In this document: piece after piece, positions 8,090 through 19,991 of the stretch | Layout: every line of letters begins with the position of its first letter | Position numbering within the stretch: the stretch's first letter is position 1 | NCBI RefSeq assembly: GCF_024519315.1 | Contig: NZ_JANIIC010000011.1 | Span: forward strand, 62,001-126,000 | Source of the DNA: Streptomyces malaysiensis subsp. samsunensis | GTDB taxonomy: Bacteria; Actinomycetota; Actinomycetes; Streptomycetales; Streptomycetaceae | Direction: 5' to 3' | Length of the DNA: 64,000 bases | Made by a program: the position numbers and the translations under genes | The notes under the pieces: model-generated | Databases searched by the model: none | What the model was told of the DNA's origin: nothing | Seen by the model: only the letters and a program-made list of their open reading frames with translations

Positions 8090-9289
8090 GTGTCCGCCGA
8101 CACCGCCGCGTCCACACGGGCCCCGGAGCCGCCCCGGCGGCCGGGCGCGCGGCGGCGGGTGCTGGGGCGGTTGGGGGCGTCGCTGGGGCGGGCGTGGCTC
8201 GCGCTGGCGGTGTACGCGACGGTGCGGGCCGCCGGGGTCGTCTGCGTGGCGGTGGGGGCCTGGCGGATCGGGAAGCATCCGCGGAACCAGCTCGGGCACT
8301 ACTGGGACGGCCTCTGGTACGTGGGCATCGCCCAGCACGGCTACGGCACCGACCGCCCCTCCGTCACCCACCCCGGCCTGACCTTCAGCGATCTGGCGTT
8401 CTTCCCGCTCTACCCGGGGCTGATCCGGGCCGTCACCGGCGTCGTCCCGCTCTCCCCGGTGACGGCCGGGCTGCTGATCGCCTGGACCACGGCGGGGCTC
8501 GCGGCCTGGGGCATCCACGCGGTCGGGGAGCGGCTGTACGGGCGGCGGGTGGCCCTGATGCTGGTCGTGCTGTGGGGGTTGCTGCCGCATGCGGTCATCG
8601 AGTCCATGGGGTACACGGAGTCGCTGCTGACGGCGCTGGCGGCCTGGTCGCTGCACGCGCTGCTGACCCGGCGCTGGGTGTGGGCCGGGGCGCTCGCGCT
8701 GTGCGCGGGGGCCACCCGGCCCAACGGGCTCGCGGTCGCGGCCGCGGTGTGCGTATGCGCGGCCGCCGAGATCTGGCGGCACCGCGGACATACGTCCTGG
8801 CGGGTGTGGGCGGGCGCGGCGCTGGCACCGCTCGGCTGGCTCGGCTACGCGGGCTGGGTGGGGGTGCGGCGCGGCACCTGGCGCGGCTATCTGGACGTCC
8901 AGGACAACTGGGGCACGTATCTCGACTTCGGGGTGAGCGGTTTCCACACCGCCCGCGCGCTGATCATGGGCAACGGCCCGCTGCCGCACTACATCGCCCT
9001 GATCGTCATCAGCGCCTCGCTGATCTCCCTCGGCTGCCTCGCGCTGCGCCCGCCGCCGCTGCCACTGGTCGTCTACACCCTCGCCCTGGTGTTCGTCGCG
9101 TTCGCCAGCTCGAACTACTTCGCGTCCAAGCCGCGCTTTCTGCTGCCGGCCTTTCCGCTGCTGATCCCGGCGGCGCTGGCGATGGCGAAAGCCCGGCCGG
9201 GCGCCGCCGTCCTGGCGGGCGGCGCCCTGGCCGGGCTCTCCTGTCTCTACGGGGCGTATCTGCTGACCAACGCCCCCAGTCCGGTCTGA
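8090..9289 (+). CDS. PIG-V-like integral membrane mannosyltransferase
   Basis: 399 aa from GTG 8090, chosen for GGAGG five bases upstream; the frame is open to ATG 8003 but without a ribosome site. The first extracytoplasmic loop has HYWDGLWYVGIAQHGYG and later FFPLYPGL, the D/W/Y cluster seen in PIG-V and related GT-C mannosyltransferases that use lipid-linked mannose; about nine membrane helices follow, with GATRPNGLAVAA in a cytoplasmic-side loop. It probably adds a sugar to a lipid or protein at the outer membrane face. Donor and acceptor are not evident from the neighbours. Confidence 0.75.
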   Translation: MSADTAASTRAPEPPRRPGARRRVLGRLGASLGRAWLALAVYATVRAAGVVCVAVGAWRIGKHPRNQLGHYWDGLWYVGIAQHGYGTDRPSVTHPGLTFSDLAFFPLYPGLIRAVTGVVPLSPVTAGLLIAWTTAGLAAWGIHAVGERLYGRRVALMLVVLWGLLPHAVIESMGYTESLLTALAAWSLHALLTRRWVWAGALALCAGATRPNGLAVAAAVCVCAAAEIWRHRGHTSWRVWAGAALAPLGWLGYAGWVGVRRGTWRGYLDVQDNWGTYLDFGVSGFHTARALIMGNGPLPHYIALIVISASLISLGCLALRPPPLPLVVYTLALVFVAFASSNYFASKPRFLLPAFPLLIPAALAMAKARPGAAVLAGGALAGLSCLYGAYLLTNAPSPV

Positions 9290-9394
9290 CGAAGGCCCCT
9301 GGCCCGGTCCGACCAGAACCACCCGTCCGACCAGGACCATCCGTCCGGGCAGACCGGGCAGACCGGGCGGACCGGGCGGGTACGACCGTGTGGC

Positions 9395-9931
9395 TCAGAC
9401 CTCGCCGTCGTCCGGCTTGTCGTCGCCGTCGGACTCGATGTCGGCCTCCAGACCGAGCTGCTCGACCAGCCACCGGTCGAACTCGATCGAAGCCCGCACC
9501 CAGCTGACCGTGCTGGACACGAAATGCTCCAGGCTGACGCCGGTGCCGATCAGCATCTGCGCCTCGCCGATCAACCGGACCGTGCCGTCGTCATTGGTGT
9601 GGGTGTAGACCTTCGGCCACAGGGTGCGGCGGTTCCAGTCGTCGATCGCCTCGAGCAGCCGCGGCTTCTCATCGATGCCGTGCGGCCGGTCGTAGAAGGT
9701 GCGGACGGAGAAGACCTGCTGCTCCTCCTCCCCGCGGAACATGAAGTAGGTGCGGAACTGCTCCCACGGCGCGGCGAGGTCCCCCTCCTCGTCGACGACG
9801 TACTTCAGCTCCATCTGCTCCAGCAGCTGCTTGACCAGGTCCTGGTCGGGCAGCACGGGGCCGCTCGGACCCGTCGGTTCGGGCTCGGGCTGACCCCCGA
9901 AATTCGGAATCGAGGACGGGTCGATGCTCAC
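9395..9931 (-). CDS. YbjN-domain protein
   Basis: 178 aa from GTG 9931, with AGGG nine bases upstream; the longer frame to 10006 has no ribosome site. A disordered Pro-rich N-terminus (VSIDPSSIPNFGGQPEPEPTG) precedes a YbjN domain with the typical DQDLVKQLLEQMELKYVVDEEGDL opening, a central RTYFMFRGEEEQQVFSVR strand pair and VEQLGLE near the end. YbjN proteins resemble type III secretion chaperones in fold; in actinobacteria their role is unknown. It lies downstream of clpB on the same strand, 141 bases away. Confidence 0.78.
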   Translation of the reverse strand: MSIDPSSIPNFGGQPEPEPTGPSGPVLPDQDLVKQLLEQMELKYVVDEEGDLAAPWEQFRTYFMFRGEEEQQVFSVRTFYDRPHGIDEKPRLLEAIDDWNRRTLWPKVYTHTNDDGTVRLIGEAQMLIGTGVSLEHFVSSTVSWVRASIEFDRWLVEQLGLEADIESDGDDKPDDGEV

Positions 9932-10072
9932 CGTGGATTTCCCTTCGTATGGAATACCGCCATCCTCCCTCACACCCGCCCCCGCCGTGCAACCCCGGCC
10001 GTACATTGCCCGATCCGGTCGAACGGGACGGGGTGAGGAGCCGAAACGGGACCGGGTGAGGAGGGGGTGGAT

Positions 10073-12664
10073 CTACTGCGCGGGGCCCACCAGCAGGCCG
10101 TCGCCGACCCGGTCCACCCGGACCTTGTCGCCGTCCCGGACCTCCCCGGCCAGGATCTCCTTGGCCAGCCGGTCGCCGATCGCGGTCTGGATCAGCCGGC
10201 GCAGCGGGCGCGCCCCGTACGCCGGGTCGTTGCCCTCCTCGGCGAGCCATTCCAGCGCGGCCGGGGTGACGTCGAGGGTCAGCCTGCGGTCGGCGAGGCG
10301 GCGGGCCAGCCGGGCGATCTGGAGCTCGGCGATCCGGGCCAGTTCGGGCCCGCTGAGCGCGGAGAAGACCACGAGGTCGTCCAGGCGGTTGAGGAACTCC
10401 GGCTTGAAGGAGGCCCGCACGGTCTCCAGGACGCTCTGCTTCTTCTCCTCCTCGCCGAGCAGCGGGTCCATCAGGTACTGGCTGCCCAGGTTGGAGGTGA
10501 GCACCAGGATGGTGTTACGGAAGTCCACCGTCCGGCCCTGGCCGTCGGTGAGCCGCCCGTCGTCCAGGACCTGGAGCAGGATGTCGAAGACCTCGGGGTG
10601 GGCCTTCTCCACCTCGTCCAGCAGCACCACGCTGTACGGGCGGCGGCGGACCGCCTCGGTCAGCTGGCCGCCCTCCTCGTAGCCGACATAACCGGGCGGG
10701 GCGCCGACCAGCCGGGCCACGCTGTGCTTCTCGCCGTACTCGCTCATGTCGATGCGGACCATGGCCCGCTCGTCGTCGAAGAGGAAGTCGGCGAGCGCCT
10801 TGGCCAGCTCGGTCTTGCCGACACCGGTGGGGCCGAGGAAGAGGAACGAGCCGGTGGGCCGGTCCGGGTCGGCGATGCCCGCCCGGGTCCTGCGCACGGC
10901 GTCCGAGACGGCCCGTACCGCCTCGGTCTGGCCGATCAGCCGCTTGCCCAGCTCGTCCTCCATGCGCAGCAGCTTCTGGGTCTCGCCCTCCAGCAGCCGA
11001 CCCGCGGGGATGCCGGTCCAGGAGGCGACCACATCGGCCACGTCGTCCGGGCCGACCTCCTCCTTGACCATCGTGGGACGGTCCTGCTGGACCTCGGCCT
11101 CGGCCTCCGACGCCTCGGCGAGCTCCCGCTCGACGGCCGGGATCTCCCCGTACAGCAGCTTGGAGGCGGTGTCGAAGTCGCCGTCGCGCTGGGCGCGCTC
11201 GGCCTGGCCGCGCAGCTCGTCCAGCTTCTCCTTGAGCTCACCGACGCGGTTGAGGCCCTGCTTCTCCTTCTCCCAGCGGGCGGTCAGCCCGCGCAGCTCC
11301 TCCTCCTTGTCGGCGAGGTCACGGCGCAGCTTCTCCAGCCGCTGCTTGCTGGCCACGTCGGTCTCCCGGGCGAGGGCCATCTCCTCCATCCGCATCCGGT
11401 CCACCGACCGCTGGAGCTCGTCGATCTCGACGGGCGAGGAGTCGATCTCCATCCGGAGCCGGGAGGCCGCCTCGTCGACCAGGTCGATGGCCTTGTCGGG
11501 GAGGAAGCGGGAGGTGATGTACCGGTCGGAGAGTGCGGCGGCGGCCACCAGCGCGCCATCGGCGATCTGCACCTTGTGATGGGCCTCGTAGCGGCCCTTG
11601 AGCCCGCGCAGGATGGCGACGGTGTCCTCGACGGTCGGCTCGGCGACCAGCACCTGCTGGAAGCGGCGCTCGAGCGCGGCGTCCTTCTCGATCCGCTCGC
11701 GGTACTCGTCGAGGGTGGTGGCGCCGACCATGCGCAGCTCACCGCGGGCCAGCATCGGCTTGAGCATATTGCCCGCGTCCATCGCGGAGTCGCCGCCGGC
11801 GCCCGCGCCGACCACGGTGTGCAGCTCGTCGATGAAGGTGATGATCTGGCCGTCGCTGGACTTGATCTCGGCCAGGACGGTCTTCAGCCGCTCCTCGAAC
11901 TCACCGCGGTACTTCGCGCCCGCGACCATCGCGCCGAGGTCGAGGGCGACCAGCCGCTTGTCGCGCAGGCTCTCGGGCACATCGCCCTTGACGATCCGCT
12001 GGGCGAGCCCTTCGACGACGGCGGTCTTGCCGACGCCCGGGTCGCCGATCAGCACCGGGTTGTTCTTCGTACGCCGGGAGAGCACCTGCACCACCCGGCG
12101 GATCTCCTGGTCCCGGCCGATGACCGGGTCCAGCTTGCCCTCGCGCGCGGCGGCGGTGAAGTCCGTGCCGAACTTCTCCAGGGCCTTGTACGTGCCTTCC
12201 GGATCGGGCGTCGTCACCCGCTGTCCACCCCTGACCTTCTCGAACGCGGCGGCCAGCTTCTTGGCGCTCGCCCCCTGCCGGTCGAGCAGCTCCGCGGCCT
12301 GGCCGCCCTTGGCGGCGATGCCGATGAGGAGATGCTCGGTGGAGACATAATCGTCCCCCAGCTCCCTGGCCCGCTGGGTGGCGTCCGCGATGACGGCCAG
12401 CAGCTCACGGCTGGCCTGCGGCGGGGCCACGGTGGAGCCCTGGACACTGGGCAGGGCGGCGAGCAGCCGCTCCGCGCCATCGCGCACGAGGGCCGCGTCG
12501 GCCTCGACGGCGGCCAGCAGATCCATCACGTTCTCGTTGTCCTGGCCCTCCAGGAGGGCGAGCAGCAGATGCGCGGGCGTCATGTCCGCATGCCCGGAGG
12601 ACACCGCCCGGTCATTGGCGGCGCTGAGCGCCGCCCGGCTCTTGTTGGTCAGCTCGGCATCCAC
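10073..12664 (-). CDS. clpB: ATP-dependent chaperone ClpB
   Basis: 863 aa. Disaggregase that extracts polypeptides from aggregates and hands them to DnaK. Visible in order: the N-domain (residues 1-145), AAA+ module 1 with [10 protein letters not shown] and the pore loop region, the coiled-coil middle domain (about 400-530, with many Glu/Lys/Leu heptads) and AAA+ module 2 with [14 protein letters not shown] and [12 protein letters not shown]. The frame is open to 13318, but the GTG at 12664 with GGAGGAG upstream gives the canonical start ([12 protein letters not shown]). An HspR box lies about 60 bases upstream, so it should be co-regulated with the dnaK operon. Confidence 0.95.
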   Translation of the reverse strand: MDAELTNKSRAALSAANDRAVSSGHADMTPAHLLLALLEGQDNENVMDLLAAVEADAALVRDGAERLLAALPSVQGSTVAPPQASRELLAVIADATQRARELGDDYVSTEHLLIGIAAKGGQAAELLDRQGASAKKLAAAFEKVRGGQRVTTPDPEGTYKALEKFGTDFTAAAREGKLDPVIGRDQEIRRVVQVLSRRTKNNPVLIGDPGVGKTAVVEGLAQRIVKGDVPESLRDKRLVALDLGAMVAGAKYRGEFEERLKTVLAEIKSSDGQIITFIDELHTVVGAGAGGDSAMDAGNMLKPMLARGELRMVGATTLDEYRERIEKDAALERRFQQVLVAEPTVEDTVAILRGLKGRYEAHHKVQIADGALVAAAALSDRYITSRFLPDKAIDLVDEAASRLRMEIDSSPVEIDELQRSVDRMRMEEMALARETDVASKQRLEKLRRDLADKEEELRGLTARWEKEKQGLNRVGELKEKLDELRGQAERAQRDGDFDTASKLLYGEIPAVERELAEASEAEAEVQQDRPTMVKEEVGPDDVADVVASWTGIPAGRLLEGETQKLLRMEDELGKRLIGQTEAVRAVSDAVRRTRAGIADPDRPTGSFLFLGPTGVGKTELAKALADFLFDDERAMVRIDMSEYGEKHSVARLVGAPPGYVGYEEGGQLTEAVRRRPYSVVLLDEVEKAHPEVFDILLQVLDDGRLTDGQGRTVDFRNTILVLTSNLGSQYLMDPLLGEEEKKQSVLETVRASFKPEFLNRLDDLVVFSALSGPELARIAELQIARLARRLADRRLTLDVTPAALEWLAEEGNDPAYGARPLRRLIQTAIGDRLAKEILAGEVRDGDKVRVDRVGDGLLVGPAQ

Positions 12665-12723
12665 GTCCCTGTGCTCCTCCTCGCTCCGATCTTCCCATCC
12701 TGCCCTACCCAACCTCCGTAAAG

Positions 12724-12742
12724 TTGAGTCTATTCCACTCAA
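12724..12742. promoter_or_regulatory. HAIR element (HspR-binding site) upstream of clpB
   Basis: TTGAGT-N7-ACTCAA, a perfect inverted repeat matching the HspR-associated inverted repeat consensus CTTGAGT-N7-ACTCAAG. It lies 60 bases before the clpB start and 40 bases before the divergent PPOX gene, so it could control either, but clpB is the known HspR target in Streptomyces. Confidence 0.9.
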
Positions 12743-12781
12743 CCTCGCCGACGCCACTCCCTTGGCCTTAGGTTCTGTGCC

Positions 12782-13186
12782 ATGTCCCGCGATCCCCGCA
12801 ACCCCGATCCCGAGTACCTCGATTTCTGGCGCGAACGCCATGTGTGCACCCTGACCACCCCGCGCCCGGACGGCACCCCGCATGTGGTCCCGGTCGGCGT
12901 CACCTACGACCCCGAGGCCGGGCTCGCCCGCGTCATCGCCAACCGCCACAGCCGTAAGGTCGCCCATGTCCGGGCGGCGGGCGAGGCCGGTGCGCGGGTC
13001 GCGGTCTGCCAGCTGGCGGGCAGGCGGTGGGCCACGCTGGAGGGGCTCGCGGTGGTGCGCGAGGAGCCCGAGCTGATCGCGGACGCGGTGCGCCGCTACG
13101 CCGAGCGCTACGAGCGCACCCCGCGCCCCAACCCCGACCGCGTCCTCATCGAGATCACCCTCACCCGCGCGATGGGCAAGGCTTGA
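12782..13186 (+). CDS. PPOX-class (pyridoxamine oxidase-like, probably F420-dependent) protein
   Basis: 134 aa, one split-barrel flavin/deazaflavin-binding domain: [29 protein letters not shown] at the N-terminus is the typical signature of short PPOX proteins that bind F420 in actinobacteria. The middle has [12 protein letters not shown] and the C-terminus [14 protein letters not shown]. It would reduce a small organic substrate, not identified. It is transcribed divergently from clpB across the HspR box. Confidence 0.78.
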   Translation: MSRDPRNPDPEYLDFWRERHVCTLTTPRPDGTPHVVPVGVTYDPEAGLARVIANRHSRKVAHVRAAGEAGARVAVCQLAGRRWATLEGLAVVREEPELIADAVRRYAERYERTPRPNPDRVLIEITLTRAMGKA

Positions 13187-13254
13187 GCCAGGGGCAAGGG
13201 CTGAGCCAGGGGGGAAGGCTTGAGGCGTGAACAAGGCTCGAGCCGCGGACCCCG

Positions 13255-14868
13255 TCACTCCTCGTCCTTCTCCCGGCGGTGCCCCGCGCCCGCCCACGGG
13301 TGGCGCAGCCGGATCCACACATCGCGGGCGCGCCGCCCGGCCTCCGTACGGCTCTCGGCCACCGCCGTACGCGCCTCCTCCTCGGTCTCCACCATGGGCC
13401 CGGAACCGCGCAGCGGCTTCCCCGCCGTCTCGTGCAGGAACAGCGTGGAGACCAGCCCGATCACACCCGCCACCATCAGGTAGTAGGCGGGCACCAGCGT
13501 GTTGTGCGTGGTGGCCACCAGCCAGGAGGCCAGCAGCGGCGTGGTCCCGCCGAACAGCGACACGGAGAGGTTGTACGAGATCGACAGCGCGCCGTAGCGC
13601 AGCCGGGTCGGGAACAGCGCCGGAAGCGTGGCGGCGCTCGTCCCCGCGAAGGTGACCAGCATCGCGCCCAGGATCAGACAGCCGATCGCGGGCATCAGCA
13701 CACCGCCCGCCCGGATCAGCAGCACCGCCGGAACGGCCACCACCACCATGCCGAGGCTGCCGAAGAGGAACAGCGGCCGCCGCCCCCAGCGGTCGGACGT
13801 GCGCCCCACCACCGTGATCGCCAGCACCACGAACAGCATGGTGCCCAGCACCAGCACCTGGGCCGTGGTGGCGTTCTTGCCGAGCGTGGAGGTCATGAAC
13901 GTCGGCAGGTACGACGTCACCATGTAGTTGGTGACGTTGTACATCAGCACCAGACCCATGCAGATCAGCACCGCCTGCCAGTGCCGGGTGAAGATCTCCT
14001 TCAGCCGCCCCCGTCCGGACTGGCGGGCCTCCTCGATCGGCACGGTGTCACCGTGGGCCCGCGCCGCCTCGGCCTCCTGGGCCGCCCGCTCGGCCACCTG
14101 CTGGAACGCCGGGGTCTCCTCCAGCCGCAGCCGCATATACAGACCGATCAGCCCCAGCGGCCCCGCCACCAGGAACGGCACCCGCCAGCCCCAGTCGACC
14201 ATCCCGTTCTCGCCGATGGCGGCGGTGAGCACGGTGACCAGGCCGGAGCCCAGCGAATAGCCGATGAAGGTGCCGAAGTCGAGCCAGCTGCCGAGGAAGC
14301 CACGGCGCTGATCGGGCGCGAACTCGGCGATGTACGTGGTCGCCCCCGCGTACTCCCCGCCGGTCGAGAAGCCCTGCACCACCCGGCAGGCCAGGAGCAG
14401 CAGCGGGGCGGCGAAGCCGATCGAGGAATAGCCGGGCAGCAGACCCACCCCGAAGGTGCCGGTGGCCATCAGGATCATGGTGGTGGACAGCACCCGCCGC
14501 CGCCCGATCCGGTCGCCCAGCGGCCCGAACACCAGCCCGCCCAGCGGCCGCACCAGAAAGGCCACGGCGAAGGTCGCGAACGTGGAGACCACCTGGGTGG
14601 CGGGGTTGTCGGCGGGGAAGAAGACCCTGCCGAGGGTGACCGCGACATAGGCGTAGACACCGAAGTCGAACCACTCCATGGTGTTGCCGATCGCCGTCGC
14701 CGCGACGGCACGGCGCATCCCGGGCTTGTCGACTACGGTGATGTCCTCGATGGCCAGCGGTTCCTTGCGGCGGCGCAGCAGCGTACGGAGCAGCTGGTCG
14801 GTACGGGCGCTGCCGTGCGGCCACGCTCCGCGGCGGGGGCCGCGCGGTGGTCTCCGACCGGAAGTCAT
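13255..14868 (-). CDS. MHS-family MFS transporter (ProP-like)
   Basis: 537 aa, twelve predicted membrane helices. The first helix region [22 protein letters not shown], the loop [13 protein letters not shown] (MFS motif A) and the [21 protein letters not shown] segment are diagnostic of the metabolite:H+ symporter group, which carries betaine, proline, citrate or shikimate. A cytoplasmic N-terminal tail of about 50 basic residues precedes helix 1. ATG 14868 has AGGGGACG directly upstream, supporting the long form. The gene is followed downstream by about 70 bases and the convergent PPOX gene. Substrate unknown. Confidence 0.85.
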   Translation of the reverse strand: MTSGRRPPRGPRRGAWPHGSARTDQLLRTLLRRRKEPLAIEDITVVDKPGMRRAVAATAIGNTMEWFDFGVYAYVAVTLGRVFFPADNPATQVVSTFATFAVAFLVRPLGGLVFGPLGDRIGRRRVLSTTMILMATGTFGVGLLPGYSSIGFAAPLLLLACRVVQGFSTGGEYAGATTYIAEFAPDQRRGFLGSWLDFGTFIGYSLGSGLVTVLTAAIGENGMVDWGWRVPFLVAGPLGLIGLYMRLRLEETPAFQQVAERAAQEAEAARAHGDTVPIEEARQSGRGRLKEIFTRHWQAVLICMGLVLMYNVTNYMVTSYLPTFMTSTLGKNATTAQVLVLGTMLFVVLAITVVGRTSDRWGRRPLFLFGSLGMVVVAVPAVLLIRAGGVLMPAIGCLILGAMLVTFAGTSAATLPALFPTRLRYGALSISYNLSVSLFGGTTPLLASWLVATTHNTLVPAYYLMVAGVIGLVSTLFLHETAGKPLRGSGPMVETEEEARTAVAESRTEAGRRARDVWIRLRHPWAGAGHRREKDEE

Positions 14869-14922
14869 CTCGTCCCCTGCCGACGGCTGGACCGCTCTAT
14901 GACGCCGCTCCCGCCCCCCGGC

Positions 14923-15294
14923 TCAGACCCCGGCCTCGCTCGACTTCGCGTACGTCTTCGCCATCTGCCCGGCCATGTCGTACACCACGACCTGCTCATC
15001 GCCGACGACCCATGCGTCATGGCCGGGCGCCACCACGAACACGTCCCCCGGCCCGACCTCGGCCTCCGCGCCATCAGCCGTGCGCAGCCGCATCCGCCCC
15101 TGGATCACGATCCCGCTGTGGTGGACCTCGCACAGATCGGTCCCCACGATCGGCCGCACCGACTCGCGCCAGCGCCATCCGGGCTCGAAGGTGCCCACGG
15201 CGAAATCCAGCCCGGTCAGATGCAGGACCTCGATATGGCCCCCGGGAAAGTCACGCCGCTCATCCGGCTTCTCGATCGTCTTGACTTCCACCAT
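14923..15294 (-). CDS. Small cupin-domain protein
   Basis: 123 aa from ATG 15294, which has GGAGGAGG eight bases upstream; the six codons before it are skipped. A single cupin barrel: HLTGLDFAVGTFEPGWRW, then CEVHHSGIVIQGRMRLRTADG with one metal-type His pair, and GDVFVVAPGHDAWVVGDE with a second His. The family often acts as sensor or small metabolite-binding enzyme. It lies 55 bases upstream of the MHS transporter on the same strand and may form a unit with it. Confidence 0.75.
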   Translation of the reverse strand: MVEVKTIEKPDERRDFPGGHIEVLHLTGLDFAVGTFEPGWRWRESVRPIVGTDLCEVHHSGIVIQGRMRLRTADGAEAEVGPGDVFVVAPGHDAWVVGDEQVVVYDMAGQMAKTYAKSSEAGV

Positions 15295-15426
15295 GGCGAT
15301 GCCTCCTCCCATACCTCCATGGTGCGCCCGGGGCCGCCCCGACGGCGCGCCCGCTCAAGAGCTCGGGAGTGCCCCGGGAATGCCCCGGGAGTGCCCCGGG
15401 CGGGCTCCGCGGGCTCAGGGCATGCG

Positions 15427-15460
15427 AAAGGCCCGGCGGCCGTAAGACGGTCACCGGGCC
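15427..15460 (-). terminator. Terminator after the dnaK operon
   Basis: On the minus strand GGCCCGG pairs with CCGGGCC around an inner CCGT/ACGG stem with a short loop, followed by TTTCGC. It lies 25 bases past the hspR stop and fits as the end of the dnaK-grpE-dnaJ-hspR transcript. Confidence 0.75.
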
Positions 15461-15484
15461 CACGAGGAGGGGCGCGCGGGGGCG

Positions 15485-15958
15485 CTACTCCGGGCGCTTG
15501 GGGCGCCAGACCACCAGGGCGCTGCTCTGCTGGATGTCCTGGTAGCGGACCAGATCGCGGCGGTAGGAGGCATGGACCTGGGCCTCGCGCTGCTGCATGG
15601 CCGTCGCGGCGCCCTCGACCGCGGCCTGGAGCTCGGCGACACGGGCCTGGAGGGCCGCGACCTGGTTCTCCAGTTCGATGATGCGCTTGATCCCGGCGAG
15701 GTTGATGCCCTCGTCCTGGGACAGCTGCTGGACCTGGCGGAGCAGCTGGATATCGCGCGCGGAGTACCGCCGGCCGCGGCCGGCGGTGCGGTCGGGGGAG
15801 ACCAGGCCGAGGCGGTCGTACTGACGCAGGGTCTGTGGGTGCAGCCCGGAGAGCTGAGCGGCCACCGAGATGACGTACACCGGCGAATCCTCGGTCAGCT
15901 CATACGGGTTGCGGGGTCGGCCAGCGCCCCTGCCTCCGATTCCACCGCGGCCGTCCAT
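15485..15958 (-). CDS. hspR: Heat-shock repressor HspR (MerR family)
   Basis: 157 aa. MerR-type winged helix with VYVISVAAQLSGLHPQTLRQYDRLGLVSP, the arm GRRYSARDIQLLRQVQ, then a coiled coil (about 75-125) for dimerisation. HspR represses its own operon, clpB and lon-like genes by binding HAIR boxes, with DnaK as co-repressor; heat titrates DnaK and relieves repression. It is the last gene of the operon, one base after dnaJ. HAIR boxes are visible in front of dnaK and clpB. Confidence 0.93.
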   Translation of the reverse strand: MDGRGGIGGRGAGRPRNPYELTEDSPVYVISVAAQLSGLHPQTLRQYDRLGLVSPDRTAGRGRRYSARDIQLLRQVQQLSQDEGINLAGIKRIIELENQVAALQARVAELQAAVEGAATAMQQREAQVHASYRRDLVRYQDIQQSSALVVWRPKRPE

Positions 15959-15959
15959 C

Positions 15960-17150
15960 TCAAGCTCCCTTCGCGGCCTTGAACAGCTCCGCCCGCGGGT
16001 CCTCTCCCACGGTCGCCTCGCGATAAGACTCCAGCGCGTCCCGCGCCGAGTCGCTCAGGTCCTTGGGCACCGTGATCTCGACGGTGACCAGCAGGTCTCC
16101 GTGGGTGCCGTCCTTGCGCACCGCGCCCTTGCCACGGGCGCGCATGGTCCGTCCATTGGGCGTGCCGGGCGGCAGCTTCAGGGTGACCGGCGGGCCGCCC
16201 AGGGTCGGGACCTTGACCTCGCCGCCGAGCGCCGCCTCGGGAAGGGTGACGGGCACGGTGACGGTCAGGTTGTCGCCCTTGCGGCCGAAGACCGGATGCG
16301 CGTCCACATGCACGACCACATACAGATCGCCGGCCGGGCCGCCGGTCTCGCCCGGGGCACCCTTGCCGCGCAGCCGGATCCGCTGGCCGTCGCTGACGCC
16401 CGCGGGGATACGGACCTGCATGGTGCGGGCGGAACGGGCCCGTCCGCTGCCCTTGCAGGTCTCGCACGGGTTCTGCGCGATCAGCCCGCGGCCGCGGCAC
16501 TCCACGCACGGGTCGGTGAGCGAGAAGCCGCCCCCGCCGCCCCGGCTGACCTGGCCGGTGCCGACACAGGTCGGGCAGACCCGCGGGGTGCCGTCCCGGT
16601 CGCCGGTGCCCGAGCACGCCTTGCACGGGGCCTGACTGGACATCCGCAGCGGGACCGTGGCCCCCTCGACGGCCTCGGTGAAGCTGAGCGTCACCTCGGA
16701 CTCGATGTCCTGGCCCCGGCGCGGCTGGGCGCGGGTGGCGCCGCCGCGGCCGCCGAACAGCCCGCCGAAGACATCCCCGAGCCCGCCGCCGAAACCACCG
16801 GCGCCACCGCCACCCCCACCGCCGCCCTGCGCGCCGCCGAAGAGGTCGCCCAGGTCGAAGTTGAAGCTGCCGGTGCCGCCCGCGCCGCCCGGCCCGGGGC
16901 GGAATCCCCCGTTGCCGAAGAGGGCGCGGGCCTCGTCGTACTCCTTGCGCCGCTTGGGGTCCCCGAGGATGTCATTGGCCTCGGAGATCTCCTTGAACCG
17001 CTCCTCCGCCTTGGCGTCACCCTTGTTGGCGTCCGGGTGGTACTCGCGGGCGAGCTTCCGGTACGCCTTCTTGATCTCCGCCTCGGTGGCGTCCTTGGGG
17101 ACGCCGAGGACCTTGTAGTAGTCCTTCTCCACGAAGTCCTTGGTGCTCAT
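15960..17150 (-). CDS. dnaJ: Co-chaperone DnaJ
   Basis: 396 aa. J domain at the N-terminus with KDYYKVLGVPKDATEAEIKKAYRKL and the HPD tripeptide (EYHPDANKG), a long Gly/Phe-rich linker (about 90-150), a zinc region with four motifs CKACSGTG, CPTCVGTG, CVECRGRG and CETCKGSG, and the C-terminal substrate-binding sandwich. It stimulates DnaK ATP hydrolysis and delivers substrates. It sits 45 bases after grpE and one base before hspR in the operon. Confidence 0.95.
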   Translation of the reverse strand: MSTKDFVEKDYYKVLGVPKDATEAEIKKAYRKLAREYHPDANKGDAKAEERFKEISEANDILGDPKRRKEYDEARALFGNGGFRPGPGGAGGTGSFNFDLGDLFGGAQGGGGGGGGAGGFGGGLGDVFGGLFGGRGGATRAQPRRGQDIESEVTLSFTEAVEGATVPLRMSSQAPCKACSGTGDRDGTPRVCPTCVGTGQVSRGGGGGFSLTDPCVECRGRGLIAQNPCETCKGSGRARSARTMQVRIPAGVSDGQRIRLRGKGAPGETGGPAGDLYVVVHVDAHPVFGRKGDNLTVTVPVTLPEAALGGEVKVPTLGGPPVTLKLPPGTPNGRTMRARGKGAVRKDGTHGDLLVTVEITVPKDLSDSARDALESYREATVGEDPRAELFKAAKGA

Positions 17151-17195
17151 CCCCGACGTCCCTCCTCTCTCACTGCTCTCGCGGTCACCGTCGCG

Positions 17196-19735
<2,540 letters not shown>

Positions 19736-19743
19736 CTACAGCA

Positions 19744-19762
19744 TTGAGTGGAACAGGCTCAA
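19744..19762. promoter_or_regulatory. HAIR element 1 upstream of dnaK
   Basis: TTGAGT-N7-GCTCAA, one mismatch from a perfect HspR inverted repeat, 24 bases before the dnaK ATG on the minus strand. A TTGACA hexamer (19785-19790 read on the minus strand) lies between this box and the next and may be the -35 of the operon promoter; the -10 is not clear. Confidence 0.85.
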
Positions 19763-19795
19763 GCGTGCACCAACGGTTAGCCGCTGTCAACAGAC

Positions 19796-19814
19796 CTGAG
19801 TCGACGCCGCTCAA
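19796..19814. promoter_or_regulatory. HAIR element 2 upstream of dnaK
   Basis: CTGAGT-N7-GCTCAA, two mismatches from the HspR consensus half-sites. Multiple HspR boxes upstream of dnaK are known in S. coelicolor, and the two boxes here flank the probable promoter. Confidence 0.75.
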
Positions 19815-19947
19815 CTTTTATATGAGACTTATACCCAAGGGGGCGAGGAAGAGGTGGAGGAGAGGCCAAGTGAGCGACACAGATCACCGGCTGGTCGACT
19901 ACATGGGTGCCCGTCCGGGCGGGTAATCTCGGTCAAGCCACATTAAG

Positions 19948-19961
19948 TTACTGCTTAGTAA
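19948..19961. promoter_or_regulatory. Inverted repeat upstream of the EtfD-like gene
   Basis: TTACT-GCTT-AGTAA, a perfect palindrome with a four-base spacer in a locally AT-rich stretch 30 bases before the start codon. Position suggests an operator for a TetR- or GntR-type regulator; none is encoded alongside. Confidence 0.5.
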
Positions 19962-19991
19962 TCCAGCTCTCGCAGGTTCGAGGAGCCCCTT

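Noticed and set aside
10067..12721. Plus-strand frame of 884 codons
   Set aside because: Antisense to clpB throughout; mirrors its codon structure.
19870..19926. 18-codon frame with GTG start before the EtfD-like gene
   Set aside because: Has GGAGAGG in front, but is too short to support without conservation data; could be a leader peptide.
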